This document shows, piece by piece, positions 1 to 9,334 of a DNA stretch of 64,000 bases. The translations under genes and the position numbers were made by a program. The stretch's first letter is position 1; each line of letters opens with the position of its first letter. The stretch is taken from assembly GCA_039029135.1 (NCBI GenBank), contig JBCCGT010000003.1, positions 1-64,000 of the forward strand, given 5' to 3'. The stretch comes from JALZVT01 sp039029135. Its GTDB lineage: Bacteria; Pseudomonadota; Gammaproteobacteria; Pseudomonadales; Azotimanducaceae. Under the pieces are notes generated by a model, which was not told the origin of the DNA, ran no database searches, and saw only the letters and a list, made by a program, of their open reading frames with translations.

Positions 1-16
1 AGGGGTCAGATTGGCT

Positions 17-61
17 TTGTGATCCCGGTGGTCTCGGGTTCGAACCCCGTCGTCCACCCCA
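17..61 (+). tRNA. tRNA-His, 3' half only
   Basis: From the anticodon loop onward this reads as a tRNA-His: loop TTGTGAT (17-23) with anticodon GTG at 19-21, 3' anticodon strand CCCGG, variable loop, a T arm with loop TTCGAAC, acceptor strand CGTCCAC, discriminator C73 and an encoded CCA ending at 61. C73 is the histidine-specific discriminator base. The 16 bases before the loop should contain a 5' anticodon strand close to CCGGG, but read TGGCT at 12-16 and do not pair. The complete tRNA is therefore not present in the visible sequence. It lies 43 bases upstream of tig. It may be the tRNA-derived end of an integration site, a degraded copy, or an assembly junction; the window edge prevents a decision. 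Confidence 0.6.
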
Positions 62-104
62 TTTTCTCGCAGCGTCCGCTGCGGCCACAGACACGCGATC
101 ACTG

Positions 105-1487
105 ATGAATATTTCAATCGAAACCACCGGCACCCTCGGGCGCCGTCTGACCATCTCCGTTCCCTCCGAGTCGTTTGAGGAGCGGATCACCGAACGCCTT
201 GGGGAAGCCGCCCGCCAGGTTCGGCTGCCCGGGTTTCGGCCCGGCAAAGTGCCGATGAAGGAGGTGCGTCGCCGGTTCGGTCCTTCGGTGCGAGCGGAAG
301 TCGCGAGCGAGATGATGCAGTCGAGTTTCGTCGACGCCGTCGGTCAGGAATCGCTGTCGCCCGCGGGGGCGCCGAGCCTAGAGGTCGTCAAGATGGACCC
401 AGGCATCGATTTCGAGTTCACCGCGACCTTTGAGGTGTTTCCCAACGTCTCCGTAGCGGATCTGTCTGGTGTGTCGGTGCGCCGGCCGGAGGCCAACATC
501 GAGCGTGCCGATATCGATGCCATGATTAACCGGCTGCGGGAACAGCGGGCCAGCTTCGAACCCGTCGAGCGACCGGCCGCGGAAGGCGATCAGGTCGAGG
601 TCGATTTTGCGGGCAGCCGCGACGGCGAGGCCTTTGCCGGCGGCCAGGGCGAGGACGTCAGCTTTGAGGTGGGCGGCGGCCAGATGATTGCCGATTTTGA
701 CGCGGCGGTGCGCGGCATGAGCGCCGGCGAACAGAAGACCTTCGACGCCACCTTCCCGGAGGACTATCACGCCGCTGATCTCGCCGGGGCCACCGTGTCT
801 TTCGATCTCACGCTCAAAGGCGTCAAGGCGCGCGAGACTCCGGTGCTGGATGAAGACTTCTATGCGGAGTACGGGGTCGAGGAGGCCACAGAGGAGGCGT
901 TCGAGGCCGAGGTCCAGGCCAACATGGCGCGCGAAATGGATTCTGCGCAGCGCAACGCGGTCAAGAGCCAGGTGCTCGACGAACTGCAGCGCCTGCACAG
1001 TGATATGCAGGTGCCCGAAGCCCTGATCGCGCAGGAAATCGACGCCCTGCAGCAACGCATGATGCAGCAGCTCAACATGGTCGGGCCGCAGGGGCAGACC
1101 ATACCCGGGCTCGACGGTGAGCTGTTTCGCGGCGAAGCGGAGAAGCGCGTCACCGTTGGACTGGTCATGAACGCGCTGGTCGAAGAGGCCGGGATCGAGG
1201 CAGATGCGGAGACCGTGCGGGCGCGGATCGAAGAGCTTGCTCAGCCATATGCGCAGCCCGAGCAGGTCGTCAACTACTATTACTCCAACGAAGACCAGCT
1301 ACGGCAGATCGAGATGGCGGTGATTGAGGATCAGGTCATTGACCACATACTCGAATCCGCGACAATCGAGCCTGTTGCTGCCGACTATGAGGCCGTCGTG
1401 TCCGGCACGGCGCTCGCTCCGGCGGCTGAGGAAGAAGCCCAGGCGGCCGATTCCGCAGATGACACCGCAGCAGTGACCGCCGATTAG
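105..1487 (+). CDS. tig: Trigger factor, ribosome-bound chaperone and prolyl isomerase
   Basis: Trigger factor docks at the ribosomal exit tunnel and shields nascent chains in the cytoplasm. The N-terminus (SIETTGTLGRRLTISVP) and the ribosome-binding stretch GFRPGKVPM near residues 43-51 match the family ribosome-binding domain. An FKBP-like PPIase domain lies at about 158-245, followed by the helical C-terminal chaperone domain. It has 460 residues, a little longer than the 432 of E. coli; the excess is an Ala/Glu/Asp-rich tail after about residue 430. The ATG at 105 puts the conserved N-terminal strand at residue 2, although no strong Shine-Dalgarno is seen. It is first of the conserved tig-clpP-clpX-lon-hupB-ppiD series. 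Family identity is secure. Confidence 0.97.
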   Translation: MNISIETTGTLGRRLTISVPSESFEERITERLGEAARQVRLPGFRPGKVPMKEVRRRFGPSVRAEVASEMMQSSFVDAVGQESLSPAGAPSLEVVKMDPGIDFEFTATFEVFPNVSVADLSGVSVRRPEANIERADIDAMINRLREQRASFEPVERPAAEGDQVEVDFAGSRDGEAFAGGQGEDVSFEVGGGQMIADFDAAVRGMSAGEQKTFDATFPEDYHAADLAGATVSFDLTLKGVKARETPVLDEDFYAEYGVEEATEEAFEAEVQANMAREMDSAQRNAVKSQVLDELQRLHSDMQVPEALIAQEIDALQQRMMQQLNMVGPQGQTIPGLDGELFRGEAEKRVTVGLVMNALVEEAGIEADAETVRARIEELAQPYAQPEQVVNYYYSNEDQLRQIEMAVIEDQVIDHILESATIEPVAADYEAVVSGTALAPAAEEEAQAADSADDTAAVTAD

Positions 1488-1600
1488 GCAGGTAAGTTAA
1501 CGGACAAGCAGGATAATTTGGCAGGGCGTCGCGCCGCCGGCGCAGCGCCTTCACCCGGTGGCGATGCAGACGGCTCGCCGCGCACACTGAGAGGACTCTC

Positions 1601-2242
1601 ATGAGCTATTCCCCGATCAGCGACAGCCAGGCGCTCGGACTCGTGCCAACGGTCGTCGAACAGACGTCACGCGGCGAGCGGGCCTTCGACATCTTTTCGC
1701 GCCTGCTCAGCGAGCGCATCGTCTTTCTGGTGGGACCGGTCGAAGACCGAGTGGCGAACCTCGTCGTTGCACAGTTGCTGTACCTGGAATCGGAGAACCC
1801 CGACAAGGACATCCATCTGTACATCAACTCACCGGGTGGTTCGGTCACGGCGGGACTGTCGATCTACGACACGATGCAGTTTCTGCGCTGCGACATCAGC
1901 ACCATGTGCATCGGCCAGGCGGCCAGCATGGGCGCCTTCCTGCTCGCAGCCGGCGCCACCGGCAAGCGCTTTGCCTTGCCCAACTCGCGCATGATGATCC
2001 ACCAGCCCTCTATTGGGGGCGCGCGGGGCGTTGCGGCGGACATCGAGATTCATGCGAAAGAGATTTTGGCAATGCGCCAGCAGCTCAACCGCATCCTCGC
2101 GCAGCACACGGGCCAGAGTGAGGAGCGGGTCGCGAAAGACACCGATCGCGACTATTGGATGACGCCCGACGAGAGCGCGGCCTACGGGCTGATCGACAAA
2201 GTCCAGCATCCGCGGACGCCGCTGGCAAAGGCTGCCGGCTAG
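1601..2242 (+). CDS. clpP: ATP-dependent Clp protease proteolytic subunit ClpP
   Basis: Serine peptidase that forms the double heptameric chamber used by ClpX and ClpA, both encoded in this window. The catalytic triad is visible: Ser109 in GQAASMGAF, His134 in MMIHQP and Asp184 in DTDRDYW. INSPGGSVTAG (75-85) supplies the oxyanion-hole glycines. At 213 residues it has normal length, including a short N-terminal propeptide before about residue 20. The ATG at 1601 follows GAGAGG at good spacing. It lies 113 bases after tig on the same strand. A 496-base spacer separates it from clpX, longer than in many relatives. Confidence 0.98.
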   Translation: MSYSPISDSQALGLVPTVVEQTSRGERAFDIFSRLLSERIVFLVGPVEDRVANLVVAQLLYLESENPDKDIHLYINSPGGSVTAGLSIYDTMQFLRCDISTMCIGQAASMGAFLLAAGATGKRFALPNSRMMIHQPSIGGARGVAADIEIHAKEILAMRQQLNRILAQHTGQSEERVAKDTDRDYWMTPDESAAYGLIDKVQHPRTPLAKAAG

Positions 2243-2738
2243 TCGTCGACTGACAGCGCCGCCGTGGCGCGCCGTTCGCCGTTGTTATAGGCGCGCCGTG
2301 CTGGCACTTTGCTGTATAGGCGCGCTTCATGGGTCCAGCACAGCTTGTTAGCCGCTGGACTAGCGGGGCTTGAAAATTGGCAGTAATGCCGCCAATGTAA
2401 GGTGGACCGTGTGTTTGTCGTCACCTTTTGCCGGCACAGCGCTTGTAATCACTGAGCCTCATTGAGCGAAGCAGTGAGTCCGCTAAGCTGCCAGTGGATC
2501 GCGATTCGGTGACTCGCCAGGGACTCTGCAGCTTAGGCTCGGTGCGTAGCTGGTGCAGAGTGGGTGCGAAGCGGGTGAAGAGTGGGCGCAAAGCGGGTCA
2601 AGAGTGAGCGAATGATCGGCTAAGAGTTTGCGAATAGTGAGCGAATGCTGAGCAAACGGCGGGCAAAAAACCCTACACTGAGTAGGTAGCGTGGCAAACG
2701 CGCAGCGGTTTCAAGTTTAGGCGGTTTCTGAGGGTAGT
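2243..2738 (+). other. clpP-clpX spacer with no gene but repeat-rich
   Basis: This 496-base gap holds no credible coding frame. It contains two copies of the 11-mer TATAGGCGCGC (2286-2296 and 2315-2325), an inverted repeat CTAAGCTGC (2483-2491) with GCAGCTTAG (2528-2536), a four-unit degenerate tandem repeat (2556-2643, listed separately), and a small CCTAC/GTAGG hairpin around 2672-2686. A separate promoter for clpX probably lies here, but I cannot pick a convincing -35/-10 pair. GAGGGTAGT just before the clpX ATG is the likely ribosome binding site. Confidence 0.6.
2556..2643. repeat. 22-bp degenerate tandem repeat, four units
   Basis: Four consecutive 22-base units start at 2556, 2578, 2600 and 2622. 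Each begins with (A/C)AGAGT and continues with a GCG core. The exact 12-mer AGTGAGCGAATG occurs at 2603-2614 and again at 2636-2647, out of phase with the 22-base period. No coding frame crosses it. It may be a slippage product or a set of binding sites upstream of clpX; the sequence does not say which. Confidence 0.7.
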
Positions 2739-4022
2739 ATGGCGGACGATCAAGGCGGTAAGGGAGAGGATTCAGGAAAGCTTCTTTACTGCTCGTTCTG
2801 TGGCAAGTCTCAGCACGAGGTCCGCAAGCTAATCGCGGGGCCTTCCGTGTTCATCTGCGATGAATGCGTCGAGCTGTGCAATGACATCATCCGCGAAGAG
2901 GTCGCGGAGAGCAGCGAAAGCAGCAGCGAAAGCAAGCTGCCGGTGCCACAGGAAATCAACCGGATCCTGAACGAGTACGTGATCGGTCAGGAGCATGCCA
3001 AGCGCGTGCTGTCGGTGGCTGTGTACAACCACTATAAGCGACTGAATTACAACGGTTCCAAAGACGACGTCGAACTCAGCAAGTCGAATATCCTCCTGAT
3101 TGGCCCGACGGGCAGCGGCAAAACCCTGCTTGCCGAAACCCTCGCCCGGCTCCTCGACGTGCCCTTTACCATTGCGGACGCCACCACGCTCACCGAAGCA
3201 GGCTACGTCGGCGAAGACGTTGAGAACATCATCCAAAAGCTGCTGCAGAAGTGCGACTACGACGTCGATCGAGCGCAGGTGGGCATCGTCTACATCGACG
3301 AGATCGACAAGATTTCCCGTAAGTCGGACAATCCTTCGATCACCCGGGACGTGTCAGGCGAGGGCGTGCAGCAGGCATTGCTCAAGCTGATCGAAGGCAC
3401 CATCGCCTCGGTGCCGCCCCAAGGCGGGCGTAAGCACCCCCAGCAGGAGTTCCTGCAGGTCGACACCGCCAACATCCTGTTTATTTGCGGCGGCGCCTTC
3501 GCGGGACTCGACAAGGTCATCGTCGATCGCTCGGACAAGAGCGGCATCGGCTTCGGTGCCGAGGTCAAAGGCGAGGACGAGCGCCAGAACATCGGCGAGA
3601 TCCTGCGTCAGGTCGAGCCAGAAGACCTGATCAAATACGGTCTGATTCCCGAGTTCGTCGGGCGCCTGCCTGTGGTTGCGACGCTTGAAGAGCTCGACGC
3701 CGACGCGCTTATTCGGATCCTTACCGAGCCAAAGAACTCCTTGACCAAGCAGTATTCGAAGCTGTTCGAGATGGAGGGCGTCGATGTCGATTTTCGCGAC
3801 GACGCGCTGCGCGCTGTGGCGAAAAAGGCCATGGAACGCAAGACCGGCGCCCGCGGCCTGCGCTCTATTCTCGAGGCTGTGTTGCTGAAGACCATGTACG
3901 ACCTGCCATCGACGGACGGCGTCAGCAAGGTCGTGATCGACGAAAGCGTGATCACCGGCGAGAGCGAGCCGATGCTGATCTACGAGAACGTCGACCAGCC
4001 GAAGGTCGCGCCGGAAGATTGA
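2739..4022 (+). CDS. clpX: ATP-dependent Clp protease ATP-binding subunit ClpX
   Basis: AAA+ unfoldase that feeds substrates to ClpP. An N-terminal zinc-binding domain with Cys18, Cys21, Cys40 and Cys43 is followed by Walker A GPTGSGKT (122-129), Walker B YIDEIDKI, and the IGF loop (GIGFGAEV) that docks on ClpP. GARGLR near residue 375 provides the sensor-2 arginine. At 427 residues it has full length. The start follows GAGGGTAGT with about five bases of spacing. It probably forms a functional pair with clpP upstream and may share transcripts with it, although the repeat-rich spacer suggests its own promoter. Confidence 0.98.
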   Translation: MADDQGGKGEDSGKLLYCSFCGKSQHEVRKLIAGPSVFICDECVELCNDIIREEVAESSESSSESKLPVPQEINRILNEYVIGQEHAKRVLSVAVYNHYKRLNYNGSKDDVELSKSNILLIGPTGSGKTLLAETLARLLDVPFTIADATTLTEAGYVGEDVENIIQKLLQKCDYDVDRAQVGIVYIDEIDKISRKSDNPSITRDVSGEGVQQALLKLIEGTIASVPPQGGRKHPQQEFLQVDTANILFICGGAFAGLDKVIVDRSDKSGIGFGAEVKGEDERQNIGEILRQVEPEDLIKYGLIPEFVGRLPVVATLEELDADALIRILTEPKNSLTKQYSKLFEMEGVDVDFRDDALRAVAKKAMERKTGARGLRSILEAVLLKTMYDLPSTDGVSKVVIDESVITGESEPMLIYENVDQPKVAPED

Positions 4023-4319
4023 TTCCAAACCCGCGCCGCTTGCGGCTGCAGACCGGCGTCGATCCACATGGCGCCCACCCGGTCACCGACCGCTATGACC
4101 GACCGCTTGCCGACTGCGATGAACGGCCGGTTGGGGTGTTCGCATCCCCTCCAATCTGGGCTGTGCCCGCTGCGTCTGCGTCGAGCCTTTCGTGCTCCGT
4201 CCAAAGGGCGGCCGCACGTTCCTTGCAAACCCTGGTCTAACTGCGCAGGGTGGCACGCAATTTGAATCCCGTTATTGGTATCCGGCCGTTAGTTTCGACC
4301 GCGTCTCTCACAAGGATCG

Positions 4320-6734
4320 ATGATGACTGAAGCGCTGCAACGCGATGTGCCCGTTCTTCCCCTGCGCGACATGGTTGTGTACCCGCATGGCGTACATCCG
4401 CTGTTTGTCGGCACAGAGACCTCGATCGCGGCGCTCGACGCCGCGATGGCGAGCGACAAGCAGGTCCTGTTGGTGGCCAAGCGCGACGCCGAGCAGGATC
4501 AGCCATCGCGCGCCGACCTCTTTGATGTGGGCACCGTCGCGACGCTGCTGCAGCTTCTGAAACTGCCTGATGGCACCGTCAAGGTGTTGGTGGAGGGCGG
4601 CAGTCGCGCCCGCCTTGCCGAGCTCGACACCGGCGGCGACTACCTCGCCGCGAGCGTCGAATTGATTGACGAACCCGTTGTGGCCGACCGCGACCGCGAG
4701 GCGCTAGTGCGCTCCGTGCTCACCCAGCTCGAGCAGTTCGTGAAGGTGAGCAAGAAGATCCCGCAGGAAGTGCTCTCATCGCTGTCGAGCATCGACGATC
4801 CGGGTCGTTTGATCGACACCATCGCGGCACAGCTGTCGCTCTCGCTGGAAGATCGCCAGCGAGTTCTGGAGGCCAACGAACTCGACGCTCGCATGGAGTT
4901 TCTGCTCGAAAAGATCGAGGGTGAGATGGATGTCGTGCGGATGGAGAAACGCATCCGTGGGCGGGTCAAGAAACAGATGGAGAAGAGCCAGCGCGAGTAC
5001 TACCTTAACGAGCAGATGAAGGCGATCCAGAAGGAACTTGGCGACATGGACGATGCGCCGAACGAGGTCGACGAGATCGCCCGCCTGATCGAAGAAAACG
5101 GTCTGCCGAAGGAGGCGCGCGACAAGGCCAACGCGGAGCTCAACAAACTGCGCAGCATGTCGCCCATGTCGGCGGAAGCGACGGTCGTGCGCAGCTACCT
5201 CGACTGGATCGTCAACGTACCCTGGAAAAAGAAGAGCAAGGTCCGGCGCGATCTCAAGCAGGCGCAGTCGATTCTGGATGCGGATCACTACGGTCTGGAA
5301 GAGGTTAAGGAACGGATCATCGAGTATCTCGCGGTGCAGCAGCGCGTGAAGCGGGTCAAGGGCTCGGTGCTGTGCCTGGTCGGCCCGCCCGGCGTGGGCA
5401 AGACGTCGCTAGGCGAATCGATCGCGCGGGCGACCAATCGAAAGTTCGTGCGCATGGCGCTCGGTGGGGTGCGCGACGAGGCCGAGATTCGCGGTCACCG
5501 ACGTACCTATATCGGTTCACTGCCGGGCAAGGTGATCCAGAAGCTGTCTAAAGTCGGCGTGCGAAATCCACTGTTCCTGCTCGATGAAATCGACAAGATG
5601 GGCATGGATATGCGCGGCGATCCGGCGTCCGCGCTGCTTGAGGTCCTCGATCCGGAGCAAAACCATGCGTTCAACGATCACTATCTGGAGGTCGACTACG
5701 ATCTCTCGGACGTGTTCTTCGTCTGTACGTCCAACTCGATGAACATTCCACCGGCGCTGCTCGACCGCATGGAGGTCATCCGCCTGCCGGGCTATACCGA
5801 GGACGAAAAGCTCAACATCGCCTCGCGCTATCTCGTCCCCAAGCAGAAAAAGCAGAACGGTCTGAAGGACGCGGAGCTCGCGCTCGATGACGAGGCGCTG
5901 CTGCATCTCATTCGTTACTACACGAAGGAGGCGGGCGTGCGCGGGCTCGAGCGCGAGATCGCCAAGCTGTGTCGCAAGGTGGTTACCGGCCACGCGCTGG
6001 CGAACACCAGCGAGCCGGTGAGCGTGGGCGAAGACGATGTCGAGCGCTACAACGGCGTGCGGCGATTCAGCTATGGGCTCGCGGAAGAGAGTAACCAGGT
6101 TGGCATTGTGACGGGCTTGGCCTGGACGCAGGTGGGCGGCGAGTTGCTTAACATTGAGGCCGTCAGCGTGCCTGGTAAGGGGCGCCAAACCAAAACCGGA
6201 TCGCTCGGCGATGTGATGCAGGAGTCCATCCAGGCCGCGCTCACCTTCGTCCGCAGTCGCGCCGAGATTCTCGGTATTGCCAAGGATTTTCACGAGACGC
6301 AGGACTTACACATACACGTGCCAGAAGGCGCGACGCCGAAGGACGGCCCCAGCGCCGGCATCGGCATGTGCACGGCGGTCGTCTCGGTGCTCACCGGCAT
6401 CAGCGTGCGCGCCGACGTCGCGATGACGGGCGAGATTACGCTGCGCGGTCAGGTGCTGCCGATTGGTGGCCTGAAGGAGAAGCTGCTAGCGGCGCATCGG
6501 GGCGGCATTCGCACGGTGGTGATACCGCACGAGAACGAGCGCGACCTGAAGGAAATACCCGACAACGTCAAAGAGAACCTGGTCATCAAGCCGGTGAAGT
6601 GGATGGACGAGGTGCTGGAAATCGCGCTCGAGCGCTTGCCCGAAGCGGCGCTTGAGGACGGCGTCAGCGCCCCGGTGCAGCCGCCTCGGGATGGCGGTGA
6701 CGCGCGTGAGGTACCGTCCAGCGGTCCGCACTAG
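4320..6734 (+). CDS. lon: Lon ATP-dependent serine protease
   Basis: Single-chain AAA+ protease for damaged and regulatory proteins in the cytoplasm. The N-terminal LAN domain begins VPVLPLRDMVVYPHG; Walker A GPPGVGKT and Walker B FLLDEIDKM follow, then a C-terminal protease domain with catalytic Ser678 in PKDGPSAGIG and Lys721 in LKEKLLAAHRGG. The 804 residues are close to the 784 of E. coli; the extra is a poorly conserved tail. Two adjacent ATG codons at 4320 and 4323 are possible starts; the AAGGA at 4312-4316 is better spaced for 4323. The 297-base gap after clpX holds no gene and no clear heat-shock promoter that I can defend. Confidence 0.98.
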   Translation: MMTEALQRDVPVLPLRDMVVYPHGVHPLFVGTETSIAALDAAMASDKQVLLVAKRDAEQDQPSRADLFDVGTVATLLQLLKLPDGTVKVLVEGGSRARLAELDTGGDYLAASVELIDEPVVADRDREALVRSVLTQLEQFVKVSKKIPQEVLSSLSSIDDPGRLIDTIAAQLSLSLEDRQRVLEANELDARMEFLLEKIEGEMDVVRMEKRIRGRVKKQMEKSQREYYLNEQMKAIQKELGDMDDAPNEVDEIARLIEENGLPKEARDKANAELNKLRSMSPMSAEATVVRSYLDWIVNVPWKKKSKVRRDLKQAQSILDADHYGLEEVKERIIEYLAVQQRVKRVKGSVLCLVGPPGVGKTSLGESIARATNRKFVRMALGGVRDEAEIRGHRRTYIGSLPGKVIQKLSKVGVRNPLFLLDEIDKMGMDMRGDPASALLEVLDPEQNHAFNDHYLEVDYDLSDVFFVCTSNSMNIPPALLDRMEVIRLPGYTEDEKLNIASRYLVPKQKKQNGLKDAELALDDEALLHLIRYYTKEAGVRGLEREIAKLCRKVVTGHALANTSEPVSVGEDDVERYNGVRRFSYGLAEESNQVGIVTGLAWTQVGGELLNIEAVSVPGKGRQTKTGSLGDVMQESIQAALTFVRSRAEILGIAKDFHETQDLHIHVPEGATPKDGPSAGIGMCTAVVSVLTGISVRADVAMTGEITLRGQVLPIGGLKEKLLAAHRGGIRTVVIPHENERDLKEIPDNVKENLVIKPVKWMDEVLEIALERLPEAALEDGVSAPVQPPRDGGDAREVPSSGPH

Positions 6735-6882
6735 GAGAGCGCTACGCATCTCCCCGGCGCGGTCGGTACCTGCCAGTCGTCGGTTTGGCCGACCTGGCGT
6801 GCCGAATCCGGGGTTGGACCTGGAGTTGCCGCGGGTGAGGGCGATTGGTATAAACCGGACGCGTTTACCCCAGAGGAATACT

Positions 6883-7158
6883 GTGAACAAGAACGAACTG
6901 GTTGATGAGATCTCGGACGCTGCGGATATTTCCAAAGCGGCCGCAGCCCGCGCGCTGGACGCTGCTCTCGATAGCATTACCAAGTCACTCCAGAACGCCG
7001 ATCCGGTCGTCCTGGTGGGCTTCGGCAGCTTCATCGTCCGCGAGCGAGCCGCGCGGACGGGGCGCAACCCCCGCACCGGCGAAGAAATCCCAATCGCTGC
7101 CGCCAAGGTGCCCGCATTCAAGCCGGGCAAGGCGCTCAAAGACGCGCTAAACAATTAG
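6883..7158 (+). CDS. hupB: DNA-binding protein HU-beta
   Basis: Small histone-like protein that bends DNA and compacts the nucleoid as a dimer. The 91-residue product begins NKNELVDEI and contains the HU signature GFGSF followed by the DNA-binding arm around RTGRNPRTGEEI, ending PGKALKDALNN. A GTG start at 6883 is chosen: it lies six bases after AGAGGAA and gives the exact family length, whereas upstream in-frame starts overlap lon and add unrelated sequence. It lies 148 bases after lon in the usual order and is followed by a strong intrinsic terminator. Confidence 0.97.
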   Translation: MNKNELVDEISDAADISKAAAARALDAALDSITKSLQNADPVVLVGFGSFIVRERAARTGRNPRTGEEIPIAAAKVPAFKPGKALKDALNN

Positions 7159-7182
7159 GCGGTATACACGCACGATTACCTT

Positions 7183-7213
7183 CGTCTGCGAACCGCGGGT
7201 CGGCTCGCAGACG
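7183..7213 (+). other. Stem-loop downstream of hupB
   Basis: A perfect 9-bp inverted repeat CGTCTGCGA (7183-7191) and TCGCAGACG (7205-7213) lies between the hupB stop and the terminator. It has no T tract of its own and could stabilise the hupB mRNA 3' end. Confidence 0.55.
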
Positions 7214-7221
7214 AGCTGGAG

Positions 7222-7253
7222 GAAACGGGTATTCTTACCCGTTTCTTCGTTTT
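7222..7253 (+). terminator. Rho-independent terminator of hupB
   Basis: A perfect 10-bp stem GAAACGGGTA (7222-7231) and TACCCGTTTC (7236-7245) with loop TTCT is followed by TTCGTTTT. It ends the transcript carrying hupB and isolates ppiD. Confidence 0.85.
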
Positions 7254-7412
7254 CAGCCCGAAGACAATCCGCTGGTGCGCGTGTCGTCAGCCGATGCGCC
7301 GCCAACGAAAAGGTCTAGATTACCAGGCAGACAGTCAGCAACAGGCCGCCGATGAGCAGTCGGCAACATGCCGAGCGACAGTCGCCAGACGATACGAGAG
7401 GTCGAGAATTTC

Positions 7413-9314
7413 ATGCTTCAGAAGATGCGCGACAGGACACAAACGTTCCTGTTCAAGTTTATCGTTGGCGCCATCATCTTCGTGCTCTGCGTGTTCGGCT
7501 TCGGCGCGTTCAACCTGTTTGTGGACCCTGATCCCGCGGCGGCCGTGGTCAACGGCGAGGACATCAGTCGACGGGACCTCGAACAGCGCACCGAGCAGCG
7601 CAGACGCCAGCTCGCCGCGCAGCTCGGGGAGAATGCGGATCCCGATCTGCTCGACCCTGCGGCCATCGCGCAGAGCGTGCTCGACGGCCTCGTCGACCAG
7701 AAACTCTTGGAACTCTCGGTTGCAGATATTGGTCTGCGCAGTTCTGACTATCAGGTCGATACATCGATCACCGAAACCCCGGACTTCCAGATCGACGGTC
7801 AGTTCGATGCCGACACCTACCGCATGCTGCTGACGGGCGCCAATCTCACGCCGGTCCGCTATCGCGAGCTGCTGCGCGCTTCGATGAGCCAAGCGCAGCT
7901 GACCGGCGCCTACAACGACACATCGATGTTGTTCGACTGGGAGCTTGAGCTGGGCGCTAAGCTGTTCAAGGAGACGCGTGACGTCGCCTACCTGCTGTTC
8001 GATCGAGCCAGCGTCGAAGACGAGATCAACGTCACCGAAGACGATATCAGCGCCTACTACGACGCGAATCTGCCCGACTTCATGGCCGAAGAGAAGATCG
8101 ACATCGACTATGTGTCGCTGAGTCTCGACGCGCTGGTCGACGCCGAGGAATTTGCCCCGAGCGACGCGGAGGTGCGCGCAGAGTACGACGCCAATCGCGA
8201 AGCCTTTGAGCCCGAAGAACGACGGCGCGCGGCGCACATACTCGTGAGCGTAGACGACGATCGAACCGAGGCCGAAGCCCGGGATATTGTCGACGCCGCC
8301 ATCGCTCGTCTGGATTCCGGTGAGACCTTTGCGGCGCTTGCGGAGGAGCTTTCCGACGATCCGGGTTCTAAGGCGAACGGTGGTGACCTCGGATTTGCCG
8401 GCAAAGGCGTCTATGTGCCCGAGTTCGAGGCGGCTTTGTACGAGCTTGCGCCCGGCCAGCTCTCGGCACCCGTGGTGACTCAGTTCGGCGTTCACCTGAT
8501 TCGCCTCGAGGACATCGAAACGACGAGCTATCCCGACTTCGAAGCTCAGCGCGAGGCGCTGACCGGCCAACTGCGCCGCGACAACGCGAGCGAGCGGTTT
8601 GCCGAGCTCAAGAAAGAGCTGGGCGAGTTGGCGTACGACTCGCCGGACTCTCTGGACGAGATCGTGGCCACCCTGGCGCTACCGCGCTATCAGGTCGCAG
8701 ACGTGACCCGCGGCGCGGGAACCGGCGTCTTCGTCGATGCGGCGCTGCGCGACGCGGCCTTCGATGACGACGTGATGCTGGAAGGCTTTAACAGCGAGGC
8801 GCTCGAGGTTTCGCCGGAACAAACGATTGTCCTGCGGGTTGCCGACCGGACGGAGCCGCGGCAAAAAACGCTGCAAGAGGTCAGCGCGGATATCGAGTCG
8901 AGGCTCCGCGATGATGCGGCCGCTCTGCTCATGGCGGAGCTGGCGGACGAGCAGCTTGCCGCGCTCAACGACGGCGCGGCGACGACTGCGGTGGCGGATG
9001 CCACCGGCAGATCGTGGACGCTGGTCGAGAAAAGCGAGCGTGTGAACGCCGATGCGCCGCGCGAGGTCATCAGTCGCGCGTTCGAGCTCGAACGGCCCGC
9101 CCTCGGCGGGCGTTCCGTCGGCGTCGCCGAGTACCTGAACAACGATCGTGCGCTCGTCGTCGTCAGCGCCGCCTACGATGGCAGCAAGGGCGTGCTGACA
9201 GAAGTGGAGCGCGGGGGACTCGAACGTCAGCTCGGTGCGCGCACCGGACAGCTAGAATTCGATGGATTTTTCCGCACGCTGAAGGACACGGCCAGCATCA
9301 GGCGCAGTCTCTAG
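7413..9314 (+). CDS. ppiD: Membrane-anchored periplasmic chaperone PpiD (SurA-N/parvulin family)
   Basis: Inner-membrane anchored folding factor acting on outer-membrane and periplasmic proteins leaving the Sec translocon. A short positively charged N-terminus (MLQKMRDRTQ) precedes one transmembrane helix at about 13-35, then a SurA-N-like chaperone region, a parvulin domain at about 268-365 (RRAAHILVSV ... GGDLGFAGKG ... FGVHLIRLED) and a second parvulin-like C-terminal region. The start at 7413 is preferred over 7368 because PpiD proteins begin M-(L/M)-x-x-(I/M)-R close to the membrane helix; this gives 633 residues against 623 in E. coli. It follows hupB, as in most gammaproteobacteria. 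Confidence 0.93.
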   Translation: MLQKMRDRTQTFLFKFIVGAIIFVLCVFGFGAFNLFVDPDPAAAVVNGEDISRRDLEQRTEQRRRQLAAQLGENADPDLLDPAAIAQSVLDGLVDQKLLELSVADIGLRSSDYQVDTSITETPDFQIDGQFDADTYRMLLTGANLTPVRYRELLRASMSQAQLTGAYNDTSMLFDWELELGAKLFKETRDVAYLLFDRASVEDEINVTEDDISAYYDANLPDFMAEEKIDIDYVSLSLDALVDAEEFAPSDAEVRAEYDANREAFEPEERRRAAHILVSVDDDRTEAEARDIVDAAIARLDSGETFAALAEELSDDPGSKANGGDLGFAGKGVYVPEFEAALYELAPGQLSAPVVTQFGVHLIRLEDIETTSYPDFEAQREALTGQLRRDNASERFAELKKELGELAYDSPDSLDEIVATLALPRYQVADVTRGAGTGVFVDAALRDAAFDDDVMLEGFNSEALEVSPEQTIVLRVADRTEPRQKTLQEVSADIESRLRDDAAALLMAELADEQLAALNDGAATTAVADATGRSWTLVEKSERVNADAPREVISRAFELERPALGGRSVGVAEYLNNDRALVVVSAAYDGSKGVLTEVERGGLERQLGARTGQLEFDGFFRTLKDTASIRRSL

Positions 9315-9334
9315 TCGACGGTATCTAAAGCGGC

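Noticed and set aside
2..9. GGGGTCAG at the left edge, with its complement CTGACCCC at 45839-45846, considered as a dispersed transposase-associated motif
   Set aside because: An 8-mer is expected about twice in 64 kb on two strands by chance, and no transposase or longer shared sequence is present.
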